Shown here in pieces: positions 6,518 to 15,727 of a stretch of 64,000 bases of DNA. The stretch spans positions 186,001 through 250,000 of the forward strand of contig NZ_JAPDIR010000004.1 in the NCBI RefSeq assembly GCF_029870595.1. Direction: 5' to 3'. A program made the translations under genes and the position numbers. Origin of the DNA: Sphingomonas sp. CBMAI 2297 (lineage in GTDB: Bacteria; Pseudomonadota; Alphaproteobacteria; Sphingomonadales; Sphingomonadaceae). How positions within the stretch are numbered: the stretch's first letter is position 1; each line of letters starts with the position of its first letter. The notes below the pieces were generated by a model. The model saw only the letters and a list, made by a program, of their open reading frames with translations. It had not been told where the DNA came from and did no database searches.

Positions 6518-8115
6518 TGATGAAGCCCATCACCGTGATCGGATTCCTTGGCTCCACGCTCGATGCGAGCAAGTTCGGCCCGTCGCGCTGGAACAAGTGG
6601 CGCCCCTCGGTCGCGCTCGCCATGCACGAGGACCTGCGCGTCGATCGCTTCATCCTGCTGCACGGCTCGCTGCACCGCCGGCTGGCCGAATATGTCGCCG
6701 AGGACATCGCGTCGGTCTCTCCCGAGACCCGCGTCGAAATGCGCCTGCTCGATTTCGGCGATCCATGGGATTTCGAGCAGGTGTACGGCAAGTTGCTCGA
6801 CTTCGCCCGGGCCGAGCCCCTTGATCCCGATGCCGAGGACTATCTGATCCACATCACCACCGGCACCCATGTCGCGCAGATCTGCCTCTTCCTGCTGACG
6901 GAGGCGCGCTACCTGCCCGGCCGCCTGATCCAGACCCAGCCGCGGCGCGGCACGCCGGGAGACGCGGCGGGGCAGTGGAACGTGATCGACCTCGATCTGT
7001 CACGCTATGACAGCATCGCCACGCGCTTCGCCGCCGCCGCCGAGGAAGGCACCTCGTTCCTCAAGTCCGGCATCGAGACCCGGAACACTGCCTTCAACCG
7101 GATGATCGACGAGATCGAGCGCGTGGCGCTGCGCTCCAAGGCACCGATCCTGCTGATGGGGCCCACGGGAGCGGGCAAGAGCCAGCTCGCGCGGCGCATC
7201 TACGAGCTGAAGCGGCTCAAGCACCAGATCGCCGGCACCTTCGTCGAAGTGAATTGCGCGACGCTGAAGGGCGACGGGGCGATGTCGGCCTTGTTCGGCC
7301 ACCGCAAGGGCGCCTTCACCGGCGCGGTCGCCGATCGGCCCGGGCTGCTGCGCGCCGCCGACAAGGGCATGCTGTTCCTCGACGAGATCGGCGAGCTCGG
7401 GCTGGACGAGCAGGCGATGATCCTGCGGGCGATCGAGGACAAGCGCTTCCTGCCCGTCGGCTCGGACAAGGAAGCGGCGTCGGAGTTCCAGCTGATCGCC
7501 GGCACCAATCGCAGTCTGGGCGAGGCCGTGGCCACCGGCGGGTTTCGCGACGATCTCTATGCGCGCCTGAACCTGTGGACCTTCCAATTGCCCGGCCTGG
7601 CCGAGCGGCGCGAGGACATCGAGCCCAATCTCGACTATGAGCTGGATCGCTTCGCCGAGCGCGAGGGCAGCCGCGCCAGCTTCAACAAGGAGGCGCGGCA
7701 ACGCTATGTGGCGTTCGCGACCGGCCCGGATGCCCATTGGCCCGGCAATTTCCGCGACCTCGCGGCCAGCATCACCCGGATGGCGACGCTCAGCCCCACG
7801 GGCCGGATCGACATGGAGTGCGTCGAGGCGGAGATTCAGCGCCTGAAGCGGCTCTGGTCCGGCCAGGGCGACGAGGGCGCGGACCTGCTGGCGGAAATTC
7901 TCGCGCCCGACATTCTGGCCGGCATCGACCTTTTCGATCGGGTGCAGCTTGCCGAAGCCATCCGGATCTGCCGGAAGAGCCGGTCCCTCTCCGAAGCCGG
8001 GCGCACGCTCTTCGCGGCATCGCGCGCGCGCAGGACATCGGCGAACGATGCCGATCGGCTGCGCAAATATCTCGCGCGCTTCGGGCTGGACTGGGCGAGC
8101 GCGTCGTCCGGGTAA
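6517..8115 (+). CDS. rtcR: RtcR, sigma-54-dependent activator of RNA repair
   Basis: RtcR is an enhancer-binding protein that remodels sigma-54 RNA polymerase. The product has 532 residues, as usual for the family. Residues 1-180 are the RtcR domain, a CARF-like fold with the H-I-T-T-G-T-H motif and thought to sense RNA ends (such as 2',3'-cyclic phosphates). The AAA+ domain follows with Walker A G-P-T-G-A-G-K-S near 214, the sigma-54 contact loop G-A-F-T-G-A near 265 and Walker B L-F-L-D-E-I-G near 286. A helix-turn-helix ends the protein. Tandem ATG codons at 6517 and 6520 are both possible starts. It is divergent from the operon it should control. Confidence 0.95.
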   Translation: MMKPITVIGFLGSTLDASKFGPSRWNKWRPSVALAMHEDLRVDRFILLHGSLHRRLAEYVAEDIASVSPETRVEMRLLDFGDPWDFEQVYGKLLDFARAEPLDPDAEDYLIHITTGTHVAQICLFLLTEARYLPGRLIQTQPRRGTPGDAAGQWNVIDLDLSRYDSIATRFAAAAEEGTSFLKSGIETRNTAFNRMIDEIERVALRSKAPILLMGPTGAGKSQLARRIYELKRLKHQIAGTFVEVNCATLKGDGAMSALFGHRKGAFTGAVADRPGLLRAADKGMLFLDEIGELGLDEQAMILRAIEDKRFLPVGSDKEAASEFQLIAGTNRSLGEAVATGGFRDDLYARLNLWTFQLPGLAERREDIEPNLDYELDRFAEREGSRASFNKEARQRYVAFATGPDAHWPGNFRDLAASITRMATLSPTGRIDMECVEAEIQRLKRLWSGQGDEGADLLAEILAPDILAGIDLFDRVQLAEAIRICRKSRSLSEAGRTLFAASRARRTSANDADRLRKYLARFGLDWASASSG

Positions 8116-8130
8116 GCAGGTCCGCGCCGC

Positions 8131-9297
8131 TCAGGCCGCGCGGCTGACCCTCGAGCGCAGCGTAGCATAGGCCTGGAACAGCTCGGCGAAATGCATGTCC
8201 ATCGTTCGCGGCGCCTCGTCCAGCGCGCGGGGCACGATGGCGGAGCGATCCGCAACGAAGCCGAGAATGGCGTCGCGGAGCGACTGGACGTCCCCCGCGC
8301 GATATCGCCGGCTCGGCGCGCGATCGGCATGGTCGGCGGCGCCCCCGCGATCGGGCACGATCACCGGCAGTCCGCTCGCCCGCGCCTCGGCCGCGGCCAT
8401 GCAGAAGGTCTCGGCCTCGCAACCATGGACCAGCGCATCCGCGCTCGCCATCAGGCGCGCGAGCGCCGCCCGATCGGCGACCGGCCCCGGGATCCGGATA
8501 TGGGGGGAGCCCCCCGCGCGCGCCACCAGCCGGCCCCGCAACCGCCCCTCGCCCACCAGCAGCAGCGCGATCGGATGCAATGTGCCCGCGGAAAGCGCCG
8601 CGTCGATCACCATGCCCCAGCGCTTCTCCGCCGCGTGGCGGCCGACTCCCAGCAACAGCGTCGCGGAAGGATCGAGATCGCATTCGGCGAGCAGCGCGGC
8701 ACGATATTGGGCATCCCGATGCCAGGGCGCGAAGATCCCGGGCTCGACGCCCATCGGGATGGTGACAACGCCGGGCATCCCGCCCGCGCTCAGCCGCGCC
8801 GCGAATTCCCCGCTGGCGCTGACCACCAGGTCATAGGCCGTGCCCAGGCGACGGAGATGCCGCCAGAAGAAGTCGAACCCGCGATCGATCGTCTCGATGC
8901 TCGCGACCGGTCCGAACCAGCGATAGGCATAGGCGGACAGCGGATCGGCGTGCATGACCAGCGCGCGCGGCGCGGCCCCGTCCCAGCGCGCCACCATCGA
9001 CGCGCTGCTCCAGGGCGACGACGCCTCGACGAAATCGGGACGCCAGCGATCCAGCGCGCGGTGCAGGGTCTTTTCGTTGTCGAAGTAGCGATAGCGCCGA
9101 TCGAGCGGAAATGGCGGGGACGCCAGCGTCTCCAATACCGCGCCGGCACCGCGCCGGATCACGGCATCGTGCTTGCCGGGGGCCAGCACGATGACCTCAT
9201 GGCCCAGCGCCGCCGCGGCCGCGAGCTTCCGATCGACATAAGACCGCACGCCCCCGCCCAGGGGGGCGTAAAAGGCGCTGACATCGACGATCCTCAT
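8131..9297 (-). CDS. GT4-family glycosyltransferase
   Basis: The 388-residue product has the two-domain GT-B layout of retaining glycosyltransferases that use nucleotide sugars. The N terminus has the acceptor-side glycine-rich turn A-P-L-G-G-G-V-R-S-Y. The C-terminal half has G-V-G-R-H-A-A-E-K-R (phosphate-binding Lys) and an E-x7-E-like stretch, C-E-A-E-T-F-C-M-A-A-A-E-A, where donors bind. It resembles mannosyltransferases of the MgtA/PimB type, so a role in glycolipid or surface glycan synthesis is likely; the actual sugar is unknown. It probably once neighboured the truncated deacetylase at 13.4 kb, from which it is now separated by the sigma-FecR-receptor genes. No signal peptide is seen. 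Confidence 0.85.
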   Translation of the reverse strand: MRIVDVSAFYAPLGGGVRSYVDRKLAAAAALGHEVIVLAPGKHDAVIRRGAGAVLETLASPPFPLDRRYRYFDNEKTLHRALDRWRPDFVEASSPWSSASMVARWDGAAPRALVMHADPLSAYAYRWFGPVASIETIDRGFDFFWRHLRRLGTAYDLVVSASGEFAARLSAGGMPGVVTIPMGVEPGIFAPWHRDAQYRAALLAECDLDPSATLLLGVGRHAAEKRWGMVIDAALSAGTLHPIALLLVGEGRLRGRLVARAGGSPHIRIPGPVADRAALARLMASADALVHGCEAETFCMAAAEARASGLPVIVPDRGGAADHADRAPSRRYRAGDVQSLRDAILGFVADRSAIVPRALDEAPRTMDMHFAELFQAYATLRSRVSRAA

Positions 9298-9429
9298 CTC
9301 GCACCGGCTCCGTCACCGACGCGATCAGGGCCTGGCTGCCGCAGAACAGGCATGAATTCCGCTCGTTTCTCCATTACTGGAGCAAGGACGCCGCCGGTTA
9401 CGCTGCACCGCAGTAGACCGTGAAATTTT

Positions 9430-10017
9430 TTGTCTTCCGTCTCCGCTTGCCCGGCAAGAGGACATGGGGCAAATGCCGCGATCGGAAGGAGTCGACCGAT
9501 CCATTCTCCTGCTTCCGGGCTCACGCAGCTTTACGAGGAACTGCGCGGCGAACTGCTGCGCTTCCTCGTCGCGCGTACCGGCAATCCGGTCGAGGCCGAG
9601 GACCTGCTCCAGGAGCTGTGGCTGCGCACCCGCGACACCCCGCCCGGCCCGATCGCGAATGGCCGCGCCTATCTCTACCGCGCCGCCCAGAATCTCGTGC
9701 TCGACCGCGTCCGCGAGGCACGCCGCCGCGAGACGCGCGACAAGGACTGGAGCGATAGCCAGGCCGAGACGATCGGCGGCGACCGCGTCGATCCGCAGCC
9801 CCGGGTGCTCGATGCCCTGATCGCCCAGGAGGACAGCGCGGCGCTGCACGCGGCGATCGCGAACCTGCCGGAGGGCGCGGGCCGCGCGTTTCGCCTCCAC
9901 AAGCTCGAAGGGCTGCCCCATGCCGAAGTGGCGGCGCGGCTGGGCATCAGCCGCAGCGGCGTCGAAAAGCACATCGCCGTCGCGATGACGCATCTGCGCC
10001 GCGCGCTGGAGAACTGA
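9430..10017 (+). CDS. ECF RNA polymerase sigma factor (FecI-like)
   Basis: The product resembles extracytoplasmic-function sigma factors. Region 2 (Y-E-E-L-R-G-E-L-L-R-F-L onward, with A-E-D-L-L-Q-E-L-W-L-R) would bind the -10 element and core polymerase; region 4 (H-A-E-V-A-A-R-L-G-I-S-R-S-G-V-E-K-H) is the helix-turn-helix for the -35. It heads a sigma, FecR, TonB-receptor unit, so it should be held inactive by the FecR protein until the receptor is loaded. The start is uncertain: the only start codon in frame ahead of region 2 is a TTG at 9430, and the first ~28 residues do not look like family sequence. Confidence 0.85.
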   Translation: MSSVSACPARGHGANAAIGRSRPIHSPASGLTQLYEELRGELLRFLVARTGNPVEAEDLLQELWLRTRDTPPGPIANGRAYLYRAAQNLVLDRVREARRRETRDKDWSDSQAETIGGDRVDPQPRVLDALIAQEDSAALHAAIANLPEGAGRAFRLHKLEGLPHAEVAARLGISRSGVEKHIAVAMTHLRRALEN

Positions 10018-10091
10018 GGTGCCACCGTTATGGTGGCGTCTTATGCGACAACAGGGAGGCATCGGCTCGAACCGGTGCCGGGAATCGGGCG

Positions 10092-11024
10092 ATGAACGAG
10101 GATATCCACGAGGCGGCAGCGCGCTGGCATTGCGCGCAACAGCATGACGACATGAAGTGGCGGGGCTTCACCACCTGGCTGGAGGCCGATCCGCGCCACC
10201 GCCTCGCCTATGACGAGATCGCGCTGCTCGACGCGCGGATCGACGCGACGCTTCCGATTCCCTCCGCCGGCATGGGAACACCGGAGATGCCCGCGCGCAG
10301 CTTCCCGCGCTGGGCGATCGGCTCGGGCATCGCCGTCGCGGCGGCGGTCACCCTCGCCATCGGCATCGGCATCCGCGACGAGCAGCCGGATGCGCCGGCC
10401 GCGCGGGAATTCGCCAGCGCGCCCAAGGCGACGCGCACCGTGCGGCTTGCCCATGACGTCACCGCCACGCTCGGCGCCGGCTCGCGACTCTCGGAGCCCG
10501 AAGCGGGCGGCCCGATGCGGCTGAGCGGCAGCGCCTTCTTCAACATCCGCCACGATCCCACGCGCAGCGTCGTCGTCGAGGTGGATGGCTATCGCATCCG
10601 CGACGTGGGCACCCGCTTCGCGATCAACTCCGCCGATGGCGTGCTGAGCCTCTCCGTCGAGGAGGGCAAGGTCGCGCTCCAATTGCCCGGGCAGACCTCG
10701 GAAACGCTGGTCGCGGCCGGCCAGGAGGCGATCGCCCAGGCCGGCAGGGTGATGCTGCGCCCGGCTCGCATGACCGGCATCGCTTCGTGGCGGAGCGGAC
10801 GTTTCGTCTATGATCAGACGCCGCTCGCACTGGTCGCCGCCGATATCGCCCGCTACACGGGGCAGCCCGTTTCGGTATCCGGCTCCGCTGCCCAGCGCTC
10901 CTTCTCGGGCGTGCTCGCGCCCGGCGACCGACAGGCAATGGTTTCCACCCTCACCCAATTGACGGGGCTGCATGCGGACAGCGATGGTCAGACGGTCCGG
11001 CTGGTCGATCGTACTGGCAGCTAG
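10092..11024 (+). CDS. FecR-family anti-sigma regulator
   Basis: FecR proteins span the inner membrane. The cytoplasmic N terminus binds the sigma factor, and the periplasmic part reads a signal from the N-terminal domain of a TonB-dependent receptor. The 310-residue product has the N-terminal DUF4880-like W-x-x-W-L-E-A-D-P-x-H-R-x-A-Y motif (residues ~20-40), one membrane helix around residues 75-95, a FecR domain around 115-210 and a C-terminal small domain. It lies 74 bases after the sigma gene and overlaps the start of the receptor gene, fitting a three-gene transducing operon. Confidence 0.92.
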   Translation: MNEDIHEAAARWHCAQQHDDMKWRGFTTWLEADPRHRLAYDEIALLDARIDATLPIPSAGMGTPEMPARSFPRWAIGSGIAVAAAVTLAIGIGIRDEQPDAPAAREFASAPKATRTVRLAHDVTATLGAGSRLSEPEAGGPMRLSGSAFFNIRHDPTRSVVVEVDGYRIRDVGTRFAINSADGVLSLSVEEGKVALQLPGQTSETLVAAGQEAIAQAGRVMLRPARMTGIASWRSGRFVYDQTPLALVAADIARYTGQPVSVSGSAAQRSFSGVLAPGDRQAMVSTLTQLTGLHADSDGQTVRLVDRTGS

Positions 11025-13329
11025 CGTACTGGTGCCGCCGCCCGCCCAGGCGCGGGACGAACGTTTCGCGATTTCCCTGCCCGCCGGCAACCCTGCCGAT
11101 ATTCTGGAGGCGCTTTCGGCCCAGACCGGCGTGTCGTTCGTCTATGACGTCCGCCTGCCCGCCGGGCCCACGCGCGCGGCGCGCGGGCGCATGTCCGTGC
11201 GCGAAGCGCTCGACCGCATATTGCAGGGCACGCCAGTCCATGCGGTGCGGATCGGCCCCAGGGCCTTCCGGATCGCCGCACGCCCCCGCCCCCCGCGCCG
11301 GGTCGCGCCGCCGGCCCCGTTGGAGCCCATGGGCGCCGCCACGCTCGATGAAGAGATCGTGGTCACCGCGCGAAAGCTACCCGAGGCCCTGTCATCGATC
11401 GCCGGGGCGATCGCGGTCTATGTGCCCCGCGACCCCACGCGGCGGGACCGCGCGACCCGCGCCAGCGACGTCGCCCGCACCATCGAGGGGCTGAACGTGG
11501 CCAATGGCGGGCTCGGCCGCGAAAGGCCCTTCATCCGTGGTCTCGCGGACAGCCCCTTCAACGGCTTCAGCCAGTCCACGGTGAGCGTTCAGATCGACGA
11601 GGGCCGAGTCACCTATGACGCGGCCGAGCCCGGCCTCTATCTCACCGACATCGCCCGGGTCGAAGTCCTGAAGGGCCCGCAGGGGCCGCTCTACGGCACC
11701 GGCGCGCTCGGCGGCGTCTATCGCATCGTGACCAACCGGCCGGTGATCGGCTCCACATCGGCGGCGGCGACCCTCGGCACGCAGAAGGTGGGATCGGGCG
11801 GCGTGGGCGCGAGCGCCGAGGCGATGCTCAACCTGCCGCTCGTCAGCGACCGCGCGGCGCTGCGCCTGGTGGGCTATGCGCGCAGCGACGCCGGCTGGGT
11901 CGACGACGCCAACGGCCCGTCGGACGTGAATCGCACCCGCATCGCCGGCGGGCGCGCCGCGCTCCGGGTCGCGCCGGCGACCGGATGGACCGCCGATCTG
12001 ATCGGCGCCTATCAGTTGAGCCGGACGGCCGACAGCCAATATGTCGATCGCGACTATGAGGACCTGACCCGCAACATCTCCCAGCGGGAGCCGCGCCAGG
12101 GCGCTTTCGGGCTGGCACAGGGAATCATCGCCGGCCCGATCGGCGCATTGCGGCTCACCGCGGTCACCAGCCATGCCTGGCAGGACCAGCATGACGTGTT
12201 CGATGCCAGCACCGCGGCCGTGCAGCTGGGCGTGCCCGGCGCGCTGCGCTATCGCGATGGCCGTACCTATCGCGTCCTCGACCAGGAGGTGCGGCTGGCC
12301 TCGGCGCCCGGCAGCGCCTTCACCTGGACGGCAGGCGTCTCCTATATCTCGGCGGTGACGCGCGCGACGGGCACGGTGGAAACGGCGACCGGCACCGTAC
12401 CCGATTATTTCGTCCTGCATCGCCGCGTTACCGAGACATCGCTGTTCGCCGACGGCGCCTATCCGCTCACCGCGCGCCTGAAGCTGGCGATCGGCATGCG
12501 CCTGTTCCGCGCCACGACCGAGGACGAGCGCCAGGAGGAACTCGACGCGCGCAAGGTGAACCACGCGGTGATCGGCTTTACTCCCAGCGCCTCGCTTTCC
12601 TATCAGCTCGCGGACGATCGCCTTCTCTATGTCCGGCTCGGCACCGCGTACCGGCCGGGCGGCATCGATCCCAGCAACAGCCGGACCGGCCGCTACGTCG
12701 GGGATTCCGTCCGCAGCATCGAAGCCGGCGGACGGGCGAGTTTCGACGGCGGCCGGCTGGACCTCGCCTTTGCCGGTTTTCATGTCGGCTGGCACAATAT
12801 CCAGTCGGACTATCTCGAGACCGCGGGCCTGGTCGCCACGCACAATGCCGGCGACGCGATGATATTCGGGGTGGAGGGAAGCGCGTCCTGGCGGCCGGGC
12901 GGCGGCTGGCAATTGCGCGGCGGCTTCACCATCCAGCGCCCGCGGCTGATCAATGCGGCGGACGGCACCCGCCTGCCCAGGGATCGCCGCCTGCCCGTCG
13001 TCCCCGACCTTGCCGGCGACTTCACCATAGCGCGCGCCCTCCGCCTGTTCGGGCACGAGGTAACGCCCTATGCCGCGCTCAACTATGTCGGAGCTTCGCG
13101 GCTGAGCTTCGACGACGGCCTGGATCGCGGCATGGGCGACTATGCGCTGGCCCGCATCGGCGTCACGACCATGATCGGCCCCTTCACCCTGGCGCTCGAC
13201 CTCGACAATGCGCTCGACGCGCGCGCGGACAGCTTCGCCTATGGCAACCCCTTCTCGATCCGCAGCGAACATCAGTACACGCCGCTTCGGCCGCGCACCT
13301 TCTCGCTTTCCCTCTCGCGCAGCTTCTGA
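10972..13329 (+). CDS. TonB-dependent receptor with N-terminal signalling (STN) domain
   Basis: This outer-membrane receptor imports a scarce ligand with energy from TonB. The 785-residue product has a signal peptide (cleavage near A-Q-A-R), a secretin/TonB short N-terminal domain (about 30-95) used for signalling to FecR, a TonB box-like E-E-I-V-V-T-A, a plug domain (about 120-230 with the V-L-K-G-P-Q-G-P-L-Y-G motif) and a beta barrel ending in Phe. The ligand cannot be told; iron-siderophore is the usual one, but sphingomonads also use such receptors for glycans. Its start overlaps the FecR gene by 53 bases; an ATG at 10984 is an alternative. Confidence 0.92.
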   Translation: MRTAMVRRSGWSIVLAASVLVPPPAQARDERFAISLPAGNPADILEALSAQTGVSFVYDVRLPAGPTRAARGRMSVREALDRILQGTPVHAVRIGPRAFRIAARPRPPRRVAPPAPLEPMGAATLDEEIVVTARKLPEALSSIAGAIAVYVPRDPTRRDRATRASDVARTIEGLNVANGGLGRERPFIRGLADSPFNGFSQSTVSVQIDEGRVTYDAAEPGLYLTDIARVEVLKGPQGPLYGTGALGGVYRIVTNRPVIGSTSAAATLGTQKVGSGGVGASAEAMLNLPLVSDRAALRLVGYARSDAGWVDDANGPSDVNRTRIAGGRAALRVAPATGWTADLIGAYQLSRTADSQYVDRDYEDLTRNISQREPRQGAFGLAQGIIAGPIGALRLTAVTSHAWQDQHDVFDASTAAVQLGVPGALRYRDGRTYRVLDQEVRLASAPGSAFTWTAGVSYISAVTRATGTVETATGTVPDYFVLHRRVTETSLFADGAYPLTARLKLAIGMRLFRATTEDERQEELDARKVNHAVIGFTPSASLSYQLADDRLLYVRLGTAYRPGGIDPSNSRTGRYVGDSVRSIEAGGRASFDGGRLDLAFAGFHVGWHNIQSDYLETAGLVATHNAGDAMIFGVEGSASWRPGGGWQLRGGFTIQRPRLINAADGTRLPRDRRLPVVPDLAGDFTIARALRLFGHEVTPYAALNYVGASRLSFDDGLDRGMGDYALARIGVTTMIGPFTLALDLDNALDARADSFAYGNPFSIRSEHQYTPLRPRTFSLSLSRSF

Positions 13330-13383
13330 CGAAAAAAATCGCGTCATGGCTGCGGCATTGGCCGGCGGCGGCGTCTTGCCCAT

Positions 13384-13760
13384 GTGACCCGACCCGGAAC
13401 AGCATCGCCCCGCAGGCTCCTGGCCTCGATCCACGACGTGTCGCCGCGGCACGAGCCGGCGATCGATCGGCTCTTCGGCGAGCTCGCATCGGTGGGCGTG
13501 CAGCGCCCGGCCCTGCTCGTGGTGCCGGACTTCTGGCGCGAGGCGGAGATCCGGCCGGGCTCCCCCTTCGCCGCCCGCCTGCGCGGCTGGGCCGAAGACG
13601 GGGTGGAGATGTTCCTCCATGGCTATAGCCATCGGGACGAGGCCGAGCATGCTTCCTGGCAGGATCGCGTGAAGGCGAGCCGGATGACGGCGGGCGAAGG
13701 GGAGTTCCTCGGCCTCGACGCCGAAGAGGCCGAGCGTCGCATCCGCGCCGGCCAATCCCT
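13384..13760 (+). pseudogene. Truncated DUF2334-type polysaccharide deacetylase
   Basis: From the GTG at 13384 about 120 residues match the N-terminal half of DUF2334 polysaccharide deacetylases: L-L-A-S-I-H-D-V-S-P with the metal-binding Asp, then the F-L-H-G-Y-S-H-R motif with its two His ligands. After about residue 124 the similarity stops. The frame continues only as a shadow of the membrane protein that follows in another frame, so the catalytic C-terminal half is missing. A deletion joining this gene to the next one explains it best. The gene was probably a divergent partner of the glycosyltransferase at 8131-9297. Confidence 0.75.
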
Positions 13761-14503
13761 GGTTCTGGCTGTGCTTCGCGCTCTTCTATGCGCTGGGCCC
13801 CGCGATGGAGTGGCTGATCCTCCGCCGGCTGTGGAAGCTGCGCGCGGATGCCTTCCCGGCCCTGTTCCGCAAGCAGGTCGCGAACGAGATCGTCTTCGGC
13901 TATTCGGGCGACGCGCAATTCTATCTCTGGGCGCGGCAGCATCAGCCGCTCAAGGGCTCCGCCTTCGGCACGCTGCGCGACGTCGCCGTCCTTTCCGCGC
14001 TGGCCGGCAATCTCGCCACGCTCGCGATGATGGCGATCAATGCCCCGCTGCTCTACGCGGTCGCCGGCGGCACGCTGCTCAACAGCTTCGCCGCATCCGT
14101 CGCCGTCATCATTCTCTCCTCGCTGGGGATATTGGTGATGCGGCGCTTCGTCTCGCTGCTCACGCTTTCGCGGCGCGATCTGATCGTCACTTTCGGCCTG
14201 CACAGCCTCCGGATCGTGCTGGGCCTGATATTCACGGCCTTGCTCTGGAAGCTGCTGCTCCCCGGCCTTTCGCCGATGATCCTCATCGCGGTGGCGACGC
14301 TGCGCATGATGGTCCATCGCTTGCCGCTGGTGCCAGCCCGCGACGCGCTGCTGGCGCCGCTGGTCCTCGCGCTGCTGGGGCCGGGATCCGGCCTCGCGGC
14401 CGCCACCATGCTGGTCGCGGCGCTGACGCTGGTCACCCATCTCGCCGTGGGGGCGATCACGTCGATCGCGACGTTCCTGCCCGCCGCCCGGACTTCGGCC
14501 TGA
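13751..14503 (+). pseudogene. 5'-truncated polytopic membrane protein
   Basis: About 250 codons encode a hydrophobic protein with perhaps five or six membrane helices. I do not recognise a functional family. The frame is clearly coding back to the deletion joint at about 13750 (the N-P-W-F-W-L and G-P-A-M-E-W-L-I-L-R-R-L-W-K-L segment is a membrane helix with a basic flank). No start codon lies in that upstream part. The first ATG is at 13805, inside the first helix, giving 232 residues if it is used. The gene is therefore a remnant, or survives in shortened form. Confidence 0.6.
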
Positions 14504-14721
14504 AGTCCGTTCGATCGCCCGGCCGGAGCATCGCTCTGTGCCCGCGGCAACCTTCGCATCTCGTATAGTTCCGGCGGAAATCCGCGAAGCTGCCGCCCGC
14601 TAGACCCCGGCCACGGATTCCATGTGGAGGGTTGCGGATGCTTCTCGAACTCGCGCTCCAGGCGCCGGCCGGTGGGCGGAGATGCCTTGCGCGATTCCGC
14701 CATTTCCGGCGGCGCGGCGGC

Positions 14722-15717
14722 ATGCTGCGGATCGCCCTGCACGGCTTCGCGTCGTGCCCGGCCCTGCTGGCCCTCTCCGCCTGTGGCGGCCCTGGCGCTC
14801 CCCAGGGTGCCATCAAGCCGGCGAAGGTCGACCCCGTAGCGCATGAATCCGAGCTCATGCGGATAACGCTGACGCCGGAGGCGGAGCGCCGGCTGGGCAT
14901 TGCCGTTGCCGCCGCCTCCCCCGACCAGGCGCAGGACCGGGTGGCGACGCACGGCGAGGTGGTCGTTCCCCCCGCCGCGAGCGGAGGCGTTCCGATCACC
15001 GCCACGACCGACCTGATGACGCTCGCCGCCAATCAGGCCCGCGCCGATGGCGATATCGCCCGTGCCGCGGCACAGGCGCGCGTGGCGCAGGTCAATGCGC
15101 AGCGTGCCGAAGCCCTGGTCCGGGAGGAGGCCGGAAGCATCAAGGCGCGCGACGACGCGCTCGCCGCCGCCGCAGTCGCCCGGGCCGATCTGGCAGCCGC
15201 CCGCGCCCAGCGCCACCTGCTCGGCGCGCCGGTCGCTTCGCTTGGGCGCCAGAACATCCTGTGGGTGCGCGTGCCGGTGCTCGCCGCCGACCTGACCCGT
15301 GTCGATCGCGGCGCGCCCGCCATGATCCGGCCGCTGGGTGGAATGGCCGGAGCCCTGTCGGGGCGCCCGGTGGCCGCGCCGCCCTCTTCCAACGTCACCG
15401 CGGGCAGCATCGATCTCTATTACGCGATCCCGAATACCCGCGCGCTCGGCGTCGGCCAGCGCGTCGCCGTCGAGCTGCCGGCGGCGGGCGATGCCGCGCC
15501 CGGCCTCAGCGTCGCCGCATCAGCAATCCTGCACGACGCCTATGGCGGCGAATGGGTCTATGTTCGAACCGCCCCGCGCACGTTCGAGCGCCGGCGCGTC
15601 CAGCTTGCCGGAATCCGCGGAGACAGAGCCATGCTCGCCATGGGCCTCAAGCCCGGCGACCAGGCCGTGACCGCCGGTGCCGCCGAGCTGTTCGGCACCG
15701 AATTCGGCGCGAAGTGA
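14722..15717 (+). CDS. RND efflux periplasmic adaptor (lipoprotein)
   Basis: This membrane-fusion protein links an inner-membrane RND pump to an outer-membrane channel. The chosen ATG gives a lipoprotein signal ending in a lipobox, L-A-L-S-A-C; earlier in-frame starts lack one. A short alpha-helical hairpin rich in Ala and Arg (about residues 110-180) is flanked by lipoyl and beta-barrel parts. The 331-residue length is short for the CusB/CzcB group and the N-terminal metal-binding extension is absent. The permease GTG follows 10 bases after the stop, so pump, adaptor and channel are one operon. Confidence 0.87.
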   Translation: MLRIALHGFASCPALLALSACGGPGAPQGAIKPAKVDPVAHESELMRITLTPEAERRLGIAVAAASPDQAQDRVATHGEVVVPPAASGGVPITATTDLMTLAANQARADGDIARAAAQARVAQVNAQRAEALVREEAGSIKARDDALAAAAVARADLAAARAQRHLLGAPVASLGRQNILWVRVPVLAADLTRVDRGAPAMIRPLGGMAGALSGRPVAAPPSSNVTAGSIDLYYAIPNTRALGVGQRVAVELPAAGDAAPGLSVAASAILHDAYGGEWVYVRTAPRTFERRRVQLAGIRGDRAMLAMGLKPGDQAVTAGAAELFGTEFGAK

Positions 15718-15727
15718 GGGTCCCGCC

